A stretch of DNA of 64,000 nucleotides from CAYUVH01 sp964448135 (GTDB taxonomy: Bacteria; Verrucomicrobiota; Verrucomicrobiia; Limisphaerales; UBA8199). Position 1 is the first letter of the stretch, and the number at the start of each line of letters is the position of its first letter. Shown one piece after another: positions 7,663 to 16,280 of the stretch. The notes below the pieces were generated by a model. It did no database searches and was not told the DNA's origin. It was given only the letters and a program-made list of their open reading frames with translations. The translations under genes were made by a program, and so were the position numbers. The stretch covers positions 1-64,000 of the forward strand of contig CAYUVH010000041.1 of NCBI GenBank assembly GCA_964448135.1, given 5' to 3'.

Positions 7663-8937
7663 CTAACGAGCCCAACTGGGTTGAGACTGCGAGTTGCTAC
7701 CCGAAATTCGGGTAATAGTTTTTACTTGTTTCGTTGGCACGTCAAGCAGCGAGAGCACGTAATTGCCGCCTTGACGGCGCGCGAAAATGAGGGTGCGCGA
7801 GTTGGGCGCCCAGGAAGGATCCTCCCCTTCCACAAGGACGGTGGCGTCGGAGCCATCTATCTTCGCGGCACAAATCGAGAAACCACCCGTCTGGCTGGTC
7901 AGCGCCAGCAGTTTGCCGTCCGGGGAGCAATCGGGTTCGGTGGGATTGGGAATGTAGCCAAGCGGGATGGCTTGGGCGGTTCCTCCGGTGGCGGGCACCT
8001 TGCGCAAGGCGCGGCGCTCCCGGTCCTTGGAGGCAAAGATAATATATTTGCCATCCGCGGTCCAGCAGGGCGAGGATTCGTCCTGCTGGGACTTGGTAAG
8101 GCGCAAAGGCTCACCGCCGTTGGCGCCAACGACATACAGATCCGTCCAGCCGTCTTTGCTCAGAATCATGGCGACGCTATTGCCATCAGGTGAGGGAGCC
8201 GGGCTCATGTTTGAACCACCGTAACGGGCGAAGACCTTGCGATCACGGGTGATCAAATTTTGGTAGAAAATATCGGGGTGGTTGAATTTGTAGGAGGTGT
8301 AATAAATGGCCATGCGGCCAGGGACCCAGCAGGGGGCCGCGACGAGGGTATTGTCCGCGGTAACCGCCTGCACGTTGTGGCCATCGAAGTCGGCGATGCA
8401 GATTTCGCTGTGCATGCCACTGCCAGCTTTGAAGGCGATACGGGTCTGGCAGATCGGCTTGCGGCCGAGGGCCTGGACGAAGTCGTCGGCAAAGGCATGG
8501 ACCTGGCGGCGGAGGTTGGCGCCCGAATAGGCTTTGTTCACCAGGGTCTGGCCGGTGAATTTGTCCTTGGCGCGGGCTTCGAGGTTGCCGGTGCTGTCGC
8601 CGCTGATTAGATATTGGGCGCCGTCGGAGTTGGTGAAGGCGAAGCCCTGGACATAGAGGTCGAATTGCAGGGTCGAGGCGGCTTCGCCGGAGATGCCGGT
8701 GAGGTTGAGGAAGATGGGTTTTTCACGTCCGAGGCCGATCTCGCGAGGGATAGTACCTGTCATCTCCTGGGCACGGAGAGGCAGGACGCACGACAGAAGA
8801 GTCAGCAGGAGGAAACCGTTGAAACGGTTTCCAAGCGAGCGGATTCGTGCGACACCCTGCTGAAGCAGGGTGTTAATGAAAGGGACAGAACCAAGGCGGT
8901 TCGAGCGGGCTGGGATTTGAGAGGCTAAATAATTCAT
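7663..8937 (-). CDS. tolB: Tol-Pal system beta-propeller protein TolB
   Basis: The 424-residue periplasmic protein has an N-terminal domain (about residues 60-190) and a C-terminal TolB beta-propeller of PD40 repeats: DIFYQNLITRDRKVFARYGG, MSPAPSPDGNSVAMILSKDG, SSPCWTADGKYIIFASKDRE and DPSWAPNSRTLIFARRQGG are successive blades. The start overlaps the stop of the TolA/TonB-like gene (ATGA), so coupling fixes the start. The leader is unusual: a 38-residue N-region precedes the hydrophobic core GFLLLTLLSCVLPLRAQ, and part of it is encoded by a perfect 22-base palindrome at 8852-8873. TolB bridges Pal and TolA in the envelope-constriction machine. Confidence 0.92.
   Translation of the reverse strand: MNYLASQIPARSNRLGSVPFINTLLQQGVARIRSLGNRFNGFLLLTLLSCVLPLRAQEMTGTIPREIGLGREKPIFLNLTGISGEAASTLQFDLYVQGFAFTNSDGAQYLISGDSTGNLEARAKDKFTGQTLVNKAYSGANLRRQVHAFADDFVQALGRKPICQTRIAFKAGSGMHSEICIADFDGHNVQAVTADNTLVAAPCWVPGRMAIYYTSYKFNHPDIFYQNLITRDRKVFARYGGSNMSPAPSPDGNSVAMILSKDGWTDLYVVGANGGEPLRLTKSQQDESSPCWTADGKYIIFASKDRERRALRKVPATGGTAQAIPLGYIPNPTEPDCSPDGKLLALTSQTGGFSICAAKIDGSDATVLVEGEDPSWAPNSRTLIFARRQGGNYVLSLLDVPTKQVKTITRISGSNSQSQPSWAR
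8852..8873. repeat. Perfect 22-base palindrome inside the tolB leader
   Basis: ACACCCTGCT, two bases, then AGCAGGGTGT form a perfect 10-base-pair inverted repeat. It encodes the segment NTLLQQGV within the extended N-region of the TolB signal peptide. It looks like a REP-type palindrome that landed in frame in the 5' end of the gene. Confidence 0.75.
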
Positions 8938-9896
8938 CCGGTTCCTAATTTGGATTTGACGCTAAAATTGATGTTGATGGTGCGCTCGCTCTCGCGGGCG
9001 GTGGGGGGCAAGGCGGGGACATTCTTGACCTTGTCGAGCGCGTCGCGGACGGTGCGGTCCACGAGGGCACTGCCCGAGGGCTGGCTGATGCGGGCGTGGA
9101 CCACTTTCCCATCGCGGGAGATGGTAATGCGAGCCACGGCGACGGCTTCCTTGTCGGTCACGCCGTCGGGCACGATCCAGGCGCGATCGTAAATGGAGAG
9201 GACGGAGGTGAGCCAGTTGGCATAGGGCGGGCCGCCGCCACCGGGGCCGAGGAATTCGTCGTCCACCTTGGCGCCGACGGTGAGAGCGTTGCCGCTGATG
9301 CGGCTGGAGGCGTTGTTGAAGATGTTGGCGAGCTTTTTTTGCTGGGCAGCGTAAGCGGCGGCGGCGGCGCGTTCGGCCTCGGCTTCCTCCTTTTCGCGCT
9401 GGAGGCGTTCGGCGCGTTCGCGGTCCTTGCGCTTTTTGTCCGCCTGGGCTTTGGCGTCGGCGGCCGTGTCGCGCTTGATCTCGTCAGGAATCTCGATGGC
9501 GTTGTTCTTCTTCGGCTTGGTGGCGGGCACCAATGAATCCTCGTTTATGATCGGCTTGGAAGTGGTCCGCGGGGGAGTCGGCGGCGGCTTGGCGGTCTCG
9601 GCTGGTTTCGGGGGCGGAGGGGTGGGCTCCGGTGGCTTCGCCGCCGCGGGAGCCGGGGGTGCAGGCGGAGCAGGAGGAAGCTGGGCCGCCGGGGGCGCCG
9701 AGTGGGCATTGGGATTGCCGCCGCCGGATTTCTGTTCATCCGTCGTGATCACGGGGACGAAATTGATCAACTGCATCTCCGGCGCGGGCGCGGGGCCGCG
9801 CGAGGCGAGGCCGGGACCGAAAAGCAAAATGAGGAAGAGCAGCGAGTGAACGCCCGCTGAGGCCACATAGCATTTCTTTTGGGTCCGATCGATCAT
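8934..9896 (-). CDS. tolA: TolA/TonB-family energy transducer
   Basis: The 320-residue protein has one N-terminal membrane span (about residues 12-32, VASAGVHSLLFLILLFGPGL), a long Pro-rich and then Lys/Glu/Ala-rich helical region (residues about 60-190, with many PPP and AKPPEP blocks and a RAERLQREKEEAEAERAAAA helix), and a C-terminal TonB/TolA-type domain (about residues 215-315, VARITISRDGKVVHARISQP then ALDKVKNVPALPP). This architecture is that of TolA, which carries the proton-motive energy of TolQR across the periplasm. Position between tolR and tolB, with four-base overlaps at both ends, supports TolA over TonB. The C-terminal domain itself is TonB-like, as in many non-proteobacterial TolA proteins. 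Confidence 0.88.
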   Translation of the reverse strand: MIDRTQKKCYVASAGVHSLLFLILLFGPGLASRGPAPAPEMQLINFVPVITTDEQKSGGGNPNAHSAPPAAQLPPAPPAPPAPAAAKPPEPTPPPPKPAETAKPPPTPPRTTSKPIINEDSLVPATKPKKNNAIEIPDEIKRDTAADAKAQADKKRKDRERAERLQREKEEAEAERAAAAAYAAQQKKLANIFNNASSRISGNALTVGAKVDDEFLGPGGGGPPYANWLTSVLSIYDRAWIVPDGVTDKEAVAVARITISRDGKVVHARISQPSGSALVDRTVRDALDKVKNVPALPPTARESERTININFSVKSKLGTG

Positions 9897-10312
9897 CGTC
9901 GGGGCGGCGGTTCGGTCTTGAGCGAAAAGCGGGTGATGCCATTGCGCTGGCAGCGGTCAATGACGGCGTAGGTGTCCTTGTTGAAACCGCGTTCGTCGGC
10001 GCGGATGTCCACCACGAGGTTGGGATTCGCGGCGTAGTCGCGTCTCAGAATGGCTTCCAGGTCCTGGATCGTCACGTCGCGCTTATCCAGCCGGTAGCGG
10101 CCCTGCGTGGTGATCTCGACGGTGCGGATGTCCCGCGCGTCCACCTTTTCGCTGGGCTGGCCGCCCTGCGGGAGCTTGAGGTTGATGCTCTGGGTGAGCA
10201 ACGGGGTGGTGATGATGAAGATGATGAGCAGCACGAACGCGAGGTCGAGGAGCGGAGTGATGTTGATATCGCTCAGCGTCACCAGGGAATTGCGTTGGGA
10301 GAAGCGGCGCAT
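9893..10312 (-). CDS. tolR: Biopolymer transport protein TolR/ExbD
   Basis: The 139-residue inner-membrane protein begins MRRFSQRNSLVTLSDINITP, followed by the single span LLDLAFVLLIIFIITTPLLT. The Asp in the LLDLAF segment corresponds to the proton-carrying aspartate of TolR/ExbD. The periplasmic part (about residues 45-139) has the usual ExbD fold signature VVDIRADERGFNKDTYAVID. With TolQ it forms the ion-driven motor of Tol-Pal. It overlaps the TolA gene by four bases and follows tolQ by 8 bases. Confidence 0.93.
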   Translation of the reverse strand: MRRFSQRNSLVTLSDINITPLLDLAFVLLIIFIITTPLLTQSINLKLPQGGQPSEKVDARDIRTVEITTQGRYRLDKRDVTIQDLEAILRRDYAANPNLVVDIRADERGFNKDTYAVIDRCQRNGITRFSLKTEPPPRR

Positions 10313-10320
10313 GGTGGGGC

Positions 10321-11058
10321 CTATTCGTCGAGGTACTCGGTCTCCATTTTGGAGATGAGTTCCTGCGCGAAGTTGTCCAACTCGACGGTCAGGACGCGCA
10401 GGTTGTGCACCAGCCAGTTGTAACCAAACATCGAGGGGATGGCGACCAGCAGGCCGGCCACGGTGGTGACGAGCGCGGCGGCGACACCCGGCGCCATGGT
10501 GGTAAGCGAGGCGCTGCCTTCCTGGGCGATGTGCCCGAAGGTGCTCATGACGCCCCAGACGGTGCCCAGCAGGCCGAGGAAGGGCGCGCCGCTGACGGCG
10601 ATGGCCAGCAGGATGAGGCCGGACTCCATCTTGATGGATTCCTGGGCGACGGTGTTTTCGAGGGTGCGGCGGACGTGCTCGATGCCCTTGATGGACACAT
10701 TGCGCTTGCGGCCGCCCTCCGGCGTTTTCAGCCGGGCGTCGAGTTCCATGCTGCCGGCCTGGTAGACCATGAAGAGCGGACAGCCGTCCACCTGGACGCG
10801 GCGGTCAAAGACGTCGAGGACGTTTTTCTGGGTCCGGTATTCGGTGTTGAAAAACTGGTTGAGGCGCTTGGCGCGGCGCATCTGGATCGCCTTCTGGATC
10901 ATGACCGACCAGGCGATAATGGAGAAGACCACCAGACAGACGATGATCGCCTTGCCCTCGGGGGTGGCGTTGGTAATTACGTAAATCAGCTCCGCCTGTT
11001 TTTTGACAGGCATGGCTGAAGCCGTAGCTGCTGCTGCTAGAAAAAATGGTACGTTCAT
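10321..11058 (-). CDS. tolQ: MotA/TolQ/ExbB proton-channel protein TolQ
   Basis: This 245-residue integral membrane protein has a first span near residues 35-55 (AIIVCLVVFSIIAWSVMIQK) and the paired C-terminal spans LILLAIAVSGAPFLGLLGTV and APGVAAALVTTVAGLLVAIP, with the TolQ/ExbB signature GLLGTVWGVMSTF between them. It is the first gene of the five-gene tol-pal operon. A signal-like stretch (FFLAAAATASAMP) precedes the first span, which is more common in ExbB than TolQ, but the operon context decides for TolQ. No clear promoter was identified in the 469 bases upstream. Confidence 0.92.
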   Translation of the reverse strand: MNVPFFLAAAATASAMPVKKQAELIYVITNATPEGKAIIVCLVVFSIIAWSVMIQKAIQMRRAKRLNQFFNTEYRTQKNVLDVFDRRVQVDGCPLFMVYQAGSMELDARLKTPEGGRKRNVSIKGIEHVRRTLENTVAQESIKMESGLILLAIAVSGAPFLGLLGTVWGVMSTFGHIAQEGSASLTTMAPGVAAALVTTVAGLLVAIPSMFGYNWLVHNLRVLTVELDNFAQELISKMETEYLDE

Positions 11059-11527
11059 TCCGACACGATCTCACACCGACTCCGCGTACTTGGTCGTGAG
11101 GAATAGAAGCGCCCAAGCGGAACTTACTCTAAATTCGACCGGCCCTCTCCCAGCGAGTGAGCTTGTCGGTAACTTTTTTAACACTGTCTTCAAACAAAGT
11201 AAAAGAAAAACTTGCAAGAATTTTTAATAAGAAGGGCAAGGGGTGTGGAGGAGGGGCTTGGGGGGAATCAGAAGAAAGGTGGAAGCTCGAAATCCGAATG
11301 ACGAATGACGAAAGAAGTCCGAAGCTCGAAAATGACAAGAAAGGCGGCAGGTGGGGGGGATTGGGCATCGGGGCTGCTTTCGCCTTCGTGCGACGGCTCG
11401 CGGGTACGCTCGCCCCACCTTGGCTACGGGAATCTCTTTAAGCCCCCCACCGGCTTGCAATCACACCTCCGCCATTCGTCATTCGGATTTCGAGCTTCCG
11501 CGAAGCGGCGGCGGCTGTTACAACCGG
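11059..11527. other. Divergent intergenic region between tolQ and kdsA
   Basis: No gene was recognised. It contains a GGCCCTCTCCC block at about 11142, TCGAAATCCGAA/CCGAAGCTCGAA repeat fragments at about 11287-11330 and again near 11490, and a GGGTACGCTCGCCCCACC block near 11401. It must hold promoters for both divergent operons, but none stands out. Confidence 0.5.
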
Positions 11528-12346
11528 ATGGTGTTAACTGATGGCGCCATTTGGAAATCCCTGATCAATCCCCGTCCGCTGAAGCTCATCGCCGGGCCCT
11601 GCGTGGTCGAAAGCGAGGCTTTGTGCATGGGGGTGGCGAAGACGATGCAGCAAACGTGCAAACGGCTGGGGGTGACTTACGTTTTCAAGGCCAGTTTTGA
11701 CAAGGCGAACCGGACTTCGGGCGGCTCGTTTCGGGGGCCGGGCATGGCGGAAGGGCTGGCCGTGCTGGCAAAGGTCCGGGAGCGGTTTGGGCTGCCGGTT
11801 TTGACGGACATTCATACGGAGGAACAGGCCGCGGCAGCGGCGGAAGTGGTGGACATCCTGCAGATCCCAGCCTTCCTGTGCCGGCAGACGGATTTGATCG
11901 TGGCGGCGGTGAAGACGGGCAAGATCGTGAACCTGAAGAAGGGCCAGTTTTTGTCGCCGAAGGAAATGGCGCAGGTGGTGGACAAGGCGAAGCAGGCGGG
12001 AGGGAAAAAACTGCTGGTGACGGAACGGGGAACGACTTTCGGCTACAACAACCTGGTGTCGGACATGCGCTCGATCCCGATCCTGAAGCAGACGGGGTGG
12101 CCGGTGATTTTTGACGCGACGCATTCGGTGCAGCTTCCGGGCGGCGGAGGGGATCGGTCGAGCGGGCAGCGGGAGTTCGCGCCGGTGCTGGCGCGCTGCG
12201 CGCTGGCGGCGGGGGCGGATGGGGTGTTTGTGGAGACGCATCCGAATCCGGACAAGGCGTTGAGCGATGGGCCGAATATGATTCCGTTGAAGGATATGGG
12301 GAAGGTTTTGGAGAGTTGGGTGAGGGTGAGAGCGGCAGTAAGTTGA
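11528..12346 (+). CDS. kdsA: 3-deoxy-8-phosphooctulonate (KDO-8-P) synthase
   Basis: The enzyme condenses phosphoenolpyruvate with arabinose 5-phosphate to give KDO-8-phosphate, the precursor of the inner-core sugar of LPS. The 272-residue protein shows IAGPCVVES, FKASFDKANRTS, VLTDIHTEEQ, FDATHSVQLPGGG and ETHPNPDKALSDGPN, all family signatures. Cys25 in GPC, with the downstream His, Glu and Asp, indicates the metal-dependent class. The ATG at 11528 was chosen because about 59 residues of upstream open frame are encoded by repeat-like DNA and match nothing in the family. It is first in a plus-strand run with an LptA-like gene and lptB. Confidence 0.94.
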   Translation: MVLTDGAIWKSLINPRPLKLIAGPCVVESEALCMGVAKTMQQTCKRLGVTYVFKASFDKANRTSGGSFRGPGMAEGLAVLAKVRERFGLPVLTDIHTEEQAAAAAEVVDILQIPAFLCRQTDLIVAAVKTGKIVNLKKGQFLSPKEMAQVVDKAKQAGGKKLLVTERGTTFGYNNLVSDMRSIPILKQTGWPVIFDATHSVQLPGGGGDRSSGQREFAPVLARCALAAGADGVFVETHPNPDKALSDGPNMIPLKDMGKVLESWVRVRAAVS

Positions 12347-12377
12347 TTTGCATTTGATTGGTTCAACCCTGTTTGGG

Positions 12378-14396
12378 ATGAGGAAGCACCAAGAACCAAG
12401 GACCAAGGACCAGAGAAGCTCCAAGCTCCAAGGACCAGGGATTGGCGCGGTCCCTCGCGCGGTGCGGGGCGACATTCGCGGGTTGGTATTGGTGGGGATG
12501 ATGTGCGCTTTTGCCGGGCCTGCGCTGGGGCAGATGCCGAGCAAGATCGTGGTGCGGAATTTCAGCGTGGCGCCGGCACATTACGATGCGCCGAACCAGG
12601 CGCAGATGAAGTCCCTGCTGCAGGGCGCGGAGGCGCGGCCGCTCTCCAACGGGGTTTACAGCGTCAAGGACGTGAAGCTGCAAACGTTCCGCGTGGATGG
12701 CTCGCGCGAAATGCTGGTGCTGACGCCGGACTGCATTTTCGAGGAAAAAAACCGGACGGTGTATTCGCCGGCGAGCCTGCACGTGGAAGCGGTGGACGGG
12801 AAATTCACGCTGGGCGGCGAGGGCTTTCTTTTTCAGCAGACGAATTCGACGATTGCCGGCATCTCGAACAGTTCGAGCCTGATCATTTCGAACAAGGTGT
12901 ATTCGCACGTGCATCCGGATTTGCTGCGCGAAGGCGCGGGGAAACAGCCGGCGGCAACGCAAAAAGCAACGCCGGGAGTGACGCCGGGAAGCGGGTTGGA
13001 TGTCGCCGCCGATCGTTTTACCTACGCGAGCATGTTGGGCCTGGCGGAATACACGGGCCACGTGAAGGTCGCGGGCACGAACCTGGGGCTAACGGCGGGG
13101 CGGCTGTCGTTCAAGATTCCGGAGATCATTCCCGGCAGCGAGCGGCCGCGCGAGCTGGAAGGCGTGGTGGCGGACGGCGGGATCGTGGCGGATTACGGCG
13201 ACGCGCATGCGACGGGCGAGCGGGCGGAGTATTCGCCGGCGACGACGGTGTTGAGAGTCACCGGGCATCCGACGTGGAAATCGGGCGATCGGGCGGGGAG
13301 CAGTGATGAGCTGGAGATTGATCGGACGAACCAGGTTTTCCAGGCCAAGGGCAACGGTTACCTCAAATTGCCCGGTCGCGGCATCGGGATGTCCGGCTTT
13401 ATGCCGGGTGAGCGCGGAAAAACGAATGCGGCGCCCGCCGGACCGAAATCGTTGGAGGTCCGTTGCGCGGATTATTCCGTGCGGACAAATCGGGCGGAAT
13501 TTCGAGGCAATGTGGACGTGCAGGAACTGGCTGATGGAAAAAGCGAAGGACGGATGACGTGCGGGCGGATGACGGTGACGTTTCTCGGCACGAATGAATT
13601 GCAATCGGTCGTGGCCGAAGACCAGGTGGTGATCGACCGCGGCACCGGATTCCTGCGGGGCGATCGCGCCGTATACGACTCGACGAACAATGTGCTGGCG
13701 ATGGATGGTTCGCCGGCGTGGCAGGCGGGCGAGCGCTCGGGCAGCGCGGATGCGATCCGCATCGATGTGGCGAAACAGGAAATGCGCGGGATCAGCAATG
13801 CGATGATGAAACTGCCAGGCGGTTCGCTGGGCGGGCAAATGCCGCTGGCTTCCGGAATGAAACCGACGGCGCTGCAACCCAAGGATACTGCGACGAAGAC
13901 GAATCAATTCGCGCTGATCTCGGCGGACGAATACACCGTGAGCCCGGAGCGCGCGCAATTCGACGGCCATGTGCGGATCGATAATCCGCGCATGGGCTTG
14001 GCGTGCGACCAACTGGCGGTGCCATTGCCGGCCGAGGGGGAGCGCGTGACGAACCTGGTGGCGAACGGCACGGTGCGTTTCGAGATGGAGGGCGAGAAGG
14101 GCCAAAAATTCCGTGGCCGCGGCGACCGGGCGGTTTACACTTTCAACGTGCAGAACGGCCAGACAAATGAATTGATGGAACTGACCGGGCAGCCGACCAT
14201 CATCCAATTCCTCGAGAGACAAAAAGACGGCACCGAAACCACGAACGGCACGATGCAAGGCAAGGTGATGCTCCTGGACTGCGTGCGCGGAAGTTTGCTC
14301 GCCCCGAACTATGTCATCACCGGCACGGCACCGGCGACGGGGACCAACACCTTGCACCTCGATGCCCCCAAACCAAAAAAGAAAAGGAAGCCATGA
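12378..14396 (+). CDS. Large LptA/OstA-like lipopolysaccharide transport protein
   Basis: The 672-residue exported protein has a hydrophobic leader (GLVLVGMMCAFAGPALGQ) and then beta-rich LptA-like repeats. LptA forms a periplasmic bridge for LPS; typical LptA is under 200 residues, so this one is more than three times longer. An internal repeat is visible: GERAEYSPATTVLRVTGHP (about residue 280), GDRAVYDSTNNVLAMDGSP (about 427) and GDRAVYTFNVQNGQTNELME (about 580), the first two followed by SGDRAGSS/AGERSGSA and KLPG. The start is uncertain: ATG 12378 gives a long N-region encoded by CCAAGGACC-type repetitive DNA; GTG 12462 or TTG 12348 are alternatives. The stop overlaps lptB (ATGA), and kdsA precedes it, so a role in LPS export is well supported by context. 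Confidence 0.78.
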   Translation: MRKHQEPRTKDQRSSKLQGPGIGAVPRAVRGDIRGLVLVGMMCAFAGPALGQMPSKIVVRNFSVAPAHYDAPNQAQMKSLLQGAEARPLSNGVYSVKDVKLQTFRVDGSREMLVLTPDCIFEEKNRTVYSPASLHVEAVDGKFTLGGEGFLFQQTNSTIAGISNSSSLIISNKVYSHVHPDLLREGAGKQPAATQKATPGVTPGSGLDVAADRFTYASMLGLAEYTGHVKVAGTNLGLTAGRLSFKIPEIIPGSERPRELEGVVADGGIVADYGDAHATGERAEYSPATTVLRVTGHPTWKSGDRAGSSDELEIDRTNQVFQAKGNGYLKLPGRGIGMSGFMPGERGKTNAAPAGPKSLEVRCADYSVRTNRAEFRGNVDVQELADGKSEGRMTCGRMTVTFLGTNELQSVVAEDQVVIDRGTGFLRGDRAVYDSTNNVLAMDGSPAWQAGERSGSADAIRIDVAKQEMRGISNAMMKLPGGSLGGQMPLASGMKPTALQPKDTATKTNQFALISADEYTVSPERAQFDGHVRIDNPRMGLACDQLAVPLPAEGERVTNLVANGTVRFEMEGEKGQKFRGRGDRAVYTFNVQNGQTNELMELTGQPTIIQFLERQKDGTETTNGTMQGKVMLLDCVRGSLLAPNYVITGTAPATGTNTLHLDAPKPKKKRKP

Positions 14397-15148
14397 CCGA
14401 GACCACGAAGGAAAAACAGGTCGAGGCGCCGTTGCTGAGCACGGAGAAGCTGGTGAAGGAATACCGCCAGCGCCGGGTCGTGAACGGGGTGTCCATCTCG
14501 GTGGCGGCCGGGGAAATCGTGGGGTTGCTGGGGCCGAATGGCGCGGGCAAGACGACGACGTTCAACATGGTGGTGGGGCTGGTGAAGCCGGATTCGGGCG
14601 AGGTGGCCTTCAAGGGAACGCACATCACCGGCAAGCCGATGCACCGCCGGGCGCGGCTGGGGATTGGATACCTGACGCAGGAGCCTTCGATATTTCGCAA
14701 GCTGACGGTGGAGCAGAACATTCTCGCCATCCTGGAAACCTGCAAGCTCAGCCGGCAGGAGCGCGCGGTGCGGCTGAAGTATCTGCTGGATGAACTGGAC
14801 CTGGGGCGGCTGGCGAAGAGCAAGGCGTATCAATTGAGCGGCGGCGAGAAGCGGCGGCTGGAGATCACGCGGGCGCTGGTGACGAGCCCGAAACTGCTGC
14901 TGTTGGACGAGCCGTTCAGCGGGATCGATCCCATCGCGGTGTACGAGGTGCAGCGGATTGTGCGCCGGCTGAAGGAACGGGGGCTGGGGATCCTGATCAC
15001 CGATCACAATGTGCGCGAGACGTTGAAGCTGGTGGACCGGGCCTATTTGATCCTGCGGGGCGAGGTGGTTTACGAGGGCAACGCCGAGCGGATGGTGGAA
15101 GACCCCAAGGCGCGCGAATTCTATCTGGGGCCGGAGTTCAACATGTGA
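14393..15148 (+). CDS. lptB: LPS export ABC transporter ATPase LptB
   Basis: This 251-residue ABC ATPase powers extraction of LPS from the inner membrane by LptFG and its delivery to the LptC/A bridge. Visible motifs are Walker A GPNGAGKTT (about residues 45-53), Q-loop LTQEPSIFRKLT, signature LSGGEKRRLEI, Walker B LLLLDEPFSGIDP and H-loop ITDHN. The QEPSIFRKLT and EGNAERM segments are characteristic of LptB rather than amino-acid (LivF/LivG) transporters. It overlaps the LptA-like gene by four bases and is followed 12 bases later by hprK. LptF and LptG are not in the window. Confidence 0.94.
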   Translation: MTETTKEKQVEAPLLSTEKLVKEYRQRRVVNGVSISVAAGEIVGLLGPNGAGKTTTFNMVVGLVKPDSGEVAFKGTHITGKPMHRRARLGIGYLTQEPSIFRKLTVEQNILAILETCKLSRQERAVRLKYLLDELDLGRLAKSKAYQLSGGEKRRLEITRALVTSPKLLLLDEPFSGIDPIAVYEVQRIVRRLKERGLGILITDHNVRETLKLVDRAYLILRGEVVYEGNAERMVEDPKAREFYLGPEFNM

Positions 15149-15160
15149 TTCAATAACGAT

Positions 15161-16108
15161 ATGCCAGCCAATCCCGTTATCGTAGACCGGTTTTTCAAGG
15201 AACACGCCGAGGGCCTGGGATTGAGCATGGTCACCGGCGCGACGGGACTTTCGCGGGTGATTCGCGAGCCGACGGTGAACCGGCCGGGTCTGGCGCTGAC
15301 GGGGTTCACGCGCTATTTCGCGTTCAAGCGGGTGCAGGTGATCGGCAACGCGGAGATGCATTACCTCAAATCGTTGACGGTGGAAGAGCGGAACGAGCGG
15401 TATAAAACTTTTTTTGCCTACCGGATCCCGTGTGTCGTGTTTTCGCGGAGCTTTCACCCGGACAAACAATTCGTCGCCGTGGCCGAGGAGACGGGATTGC
15501 CGGTTTTTCGCAGCGGGTTGGTGACGATGAAGTTCATCAATCTGGCGACGCTGGCGCTGGAGTTGATGTTCGCGCCGCGCGGCACGGAGATGGGCAGCAT
15601 GGTGGACATCCTCGGCGTGGGGGTGATCATCCGCGGCGAGAGCGGCATCGGCAAAAGCGAAAGCGTGCTGGCGTTGATCGAGCGCGGCTACAGCCTGGTG
15701 GCGGACGATATCACGAAAGTGACCCTGGTGGACGGCCGCGAAGTGGTGGGCACGAGCGCGGAGACGACGCGCGATCACATGGAGGTCCGGGGCATCGGGA
15801 TCATCAACGTGGCTTCGATGTTCGGGGTGCGGAGCATCCGGCATGAGAAACGCGTGGACCTGGTGATAACGTTGAAGTCGTGGGGGGATGTGCCGGACGT
15901 GGACCGGCTCGGGATGGACCAGGAATACGTGAAGATTCTGGGATTGGATGTTCCGCACATGACCATTCCGGTGCGGCCGGGGCGTGATTTGGCGCGACTC
16001 ATCGAGGTGGCGGCCCTGCATACGAAGCTGAAGTCCTCGGGTATCAATCCGGCGAAAGAACTCAATGACCGGCTGATTTCCAAGATGACGTCGGTATCGA
16101 AACTGTAA
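15161..16108 (+). CDS. hprK: HPr kinase/phosphorylase
   Basis: The 315-residue bifunctional enzyme phosphorylates and dephosphorylates HPr on the regulatory serine. The N-terminal domain (about residues 1-130) is followed by the catalytic domain with Walker A GESGIGKSE (about residues 158-166), the segment LVADDITKV, and the family signature EVRGIGIINVASMFG. Length is normal. It sits between lptB and HPr, the same neighbourhood (lptB, HPr kinase, HPr-like carrier) found around ptsN/hprK regions of other Gram-negative bacteria. No enzyme I or sugar-specific PTS component is present in the window, so a regulatory rather than transport role is likely. Confidence 0.94.
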   Translation: MPANPVIVDRFFKEHAEGLGLSMVTGATGLSRVIREPTVNRPGLALTGFTRYFAFKRVQVIGNAEMHYLKSLTVEERNERYKTFFAYRIPCVVFSRSFHPDKQFVAVAEETGLPVFRSGLVTMKFINLATLALELMFAPRGTEMGSMVDILGVGVIIRGESGIGKSESVLALIERGYSLVADDITKVTLVDGREVVGTSAETTRDHMEVRGIGIINVASMFGVRSIRHEKRVDLVITLKSWGDVPDVDRLGMDQEYVKILGLDVPHMTIPVRPGRDLARLIEVAALHTKLKSSGINPAKELNDRLISKMTSVSKL

Positions 16109-16280
16109 CGTTACCACGGGAAAACCTCCTGCGCAGACCTTTGCGCAAAATGCCAGAACAGGCCCGTTTCGAGGCGTTTTTGGCAAAACCAATCCGCAGA
16201 ATTAATTCGCCAAATGGCTCCGGGGCGGGTATAGGTTATGCCAACGCGAAATGAGCGCGAAGACTCCGCCACAGACCGAC

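Noticed and set aside
11351..11527. N-terminal extension of kdsA by 59 residues
   Set aside because: It is encoded by dispersed repeat DNA, and the remaining 272 residues are already full length for the family.
16109..16250. Promoter before HPr (TTGGCA and TAATTC-like boxes)
   Set aside because: The -10 match is poor and the spacing is ambiguous.
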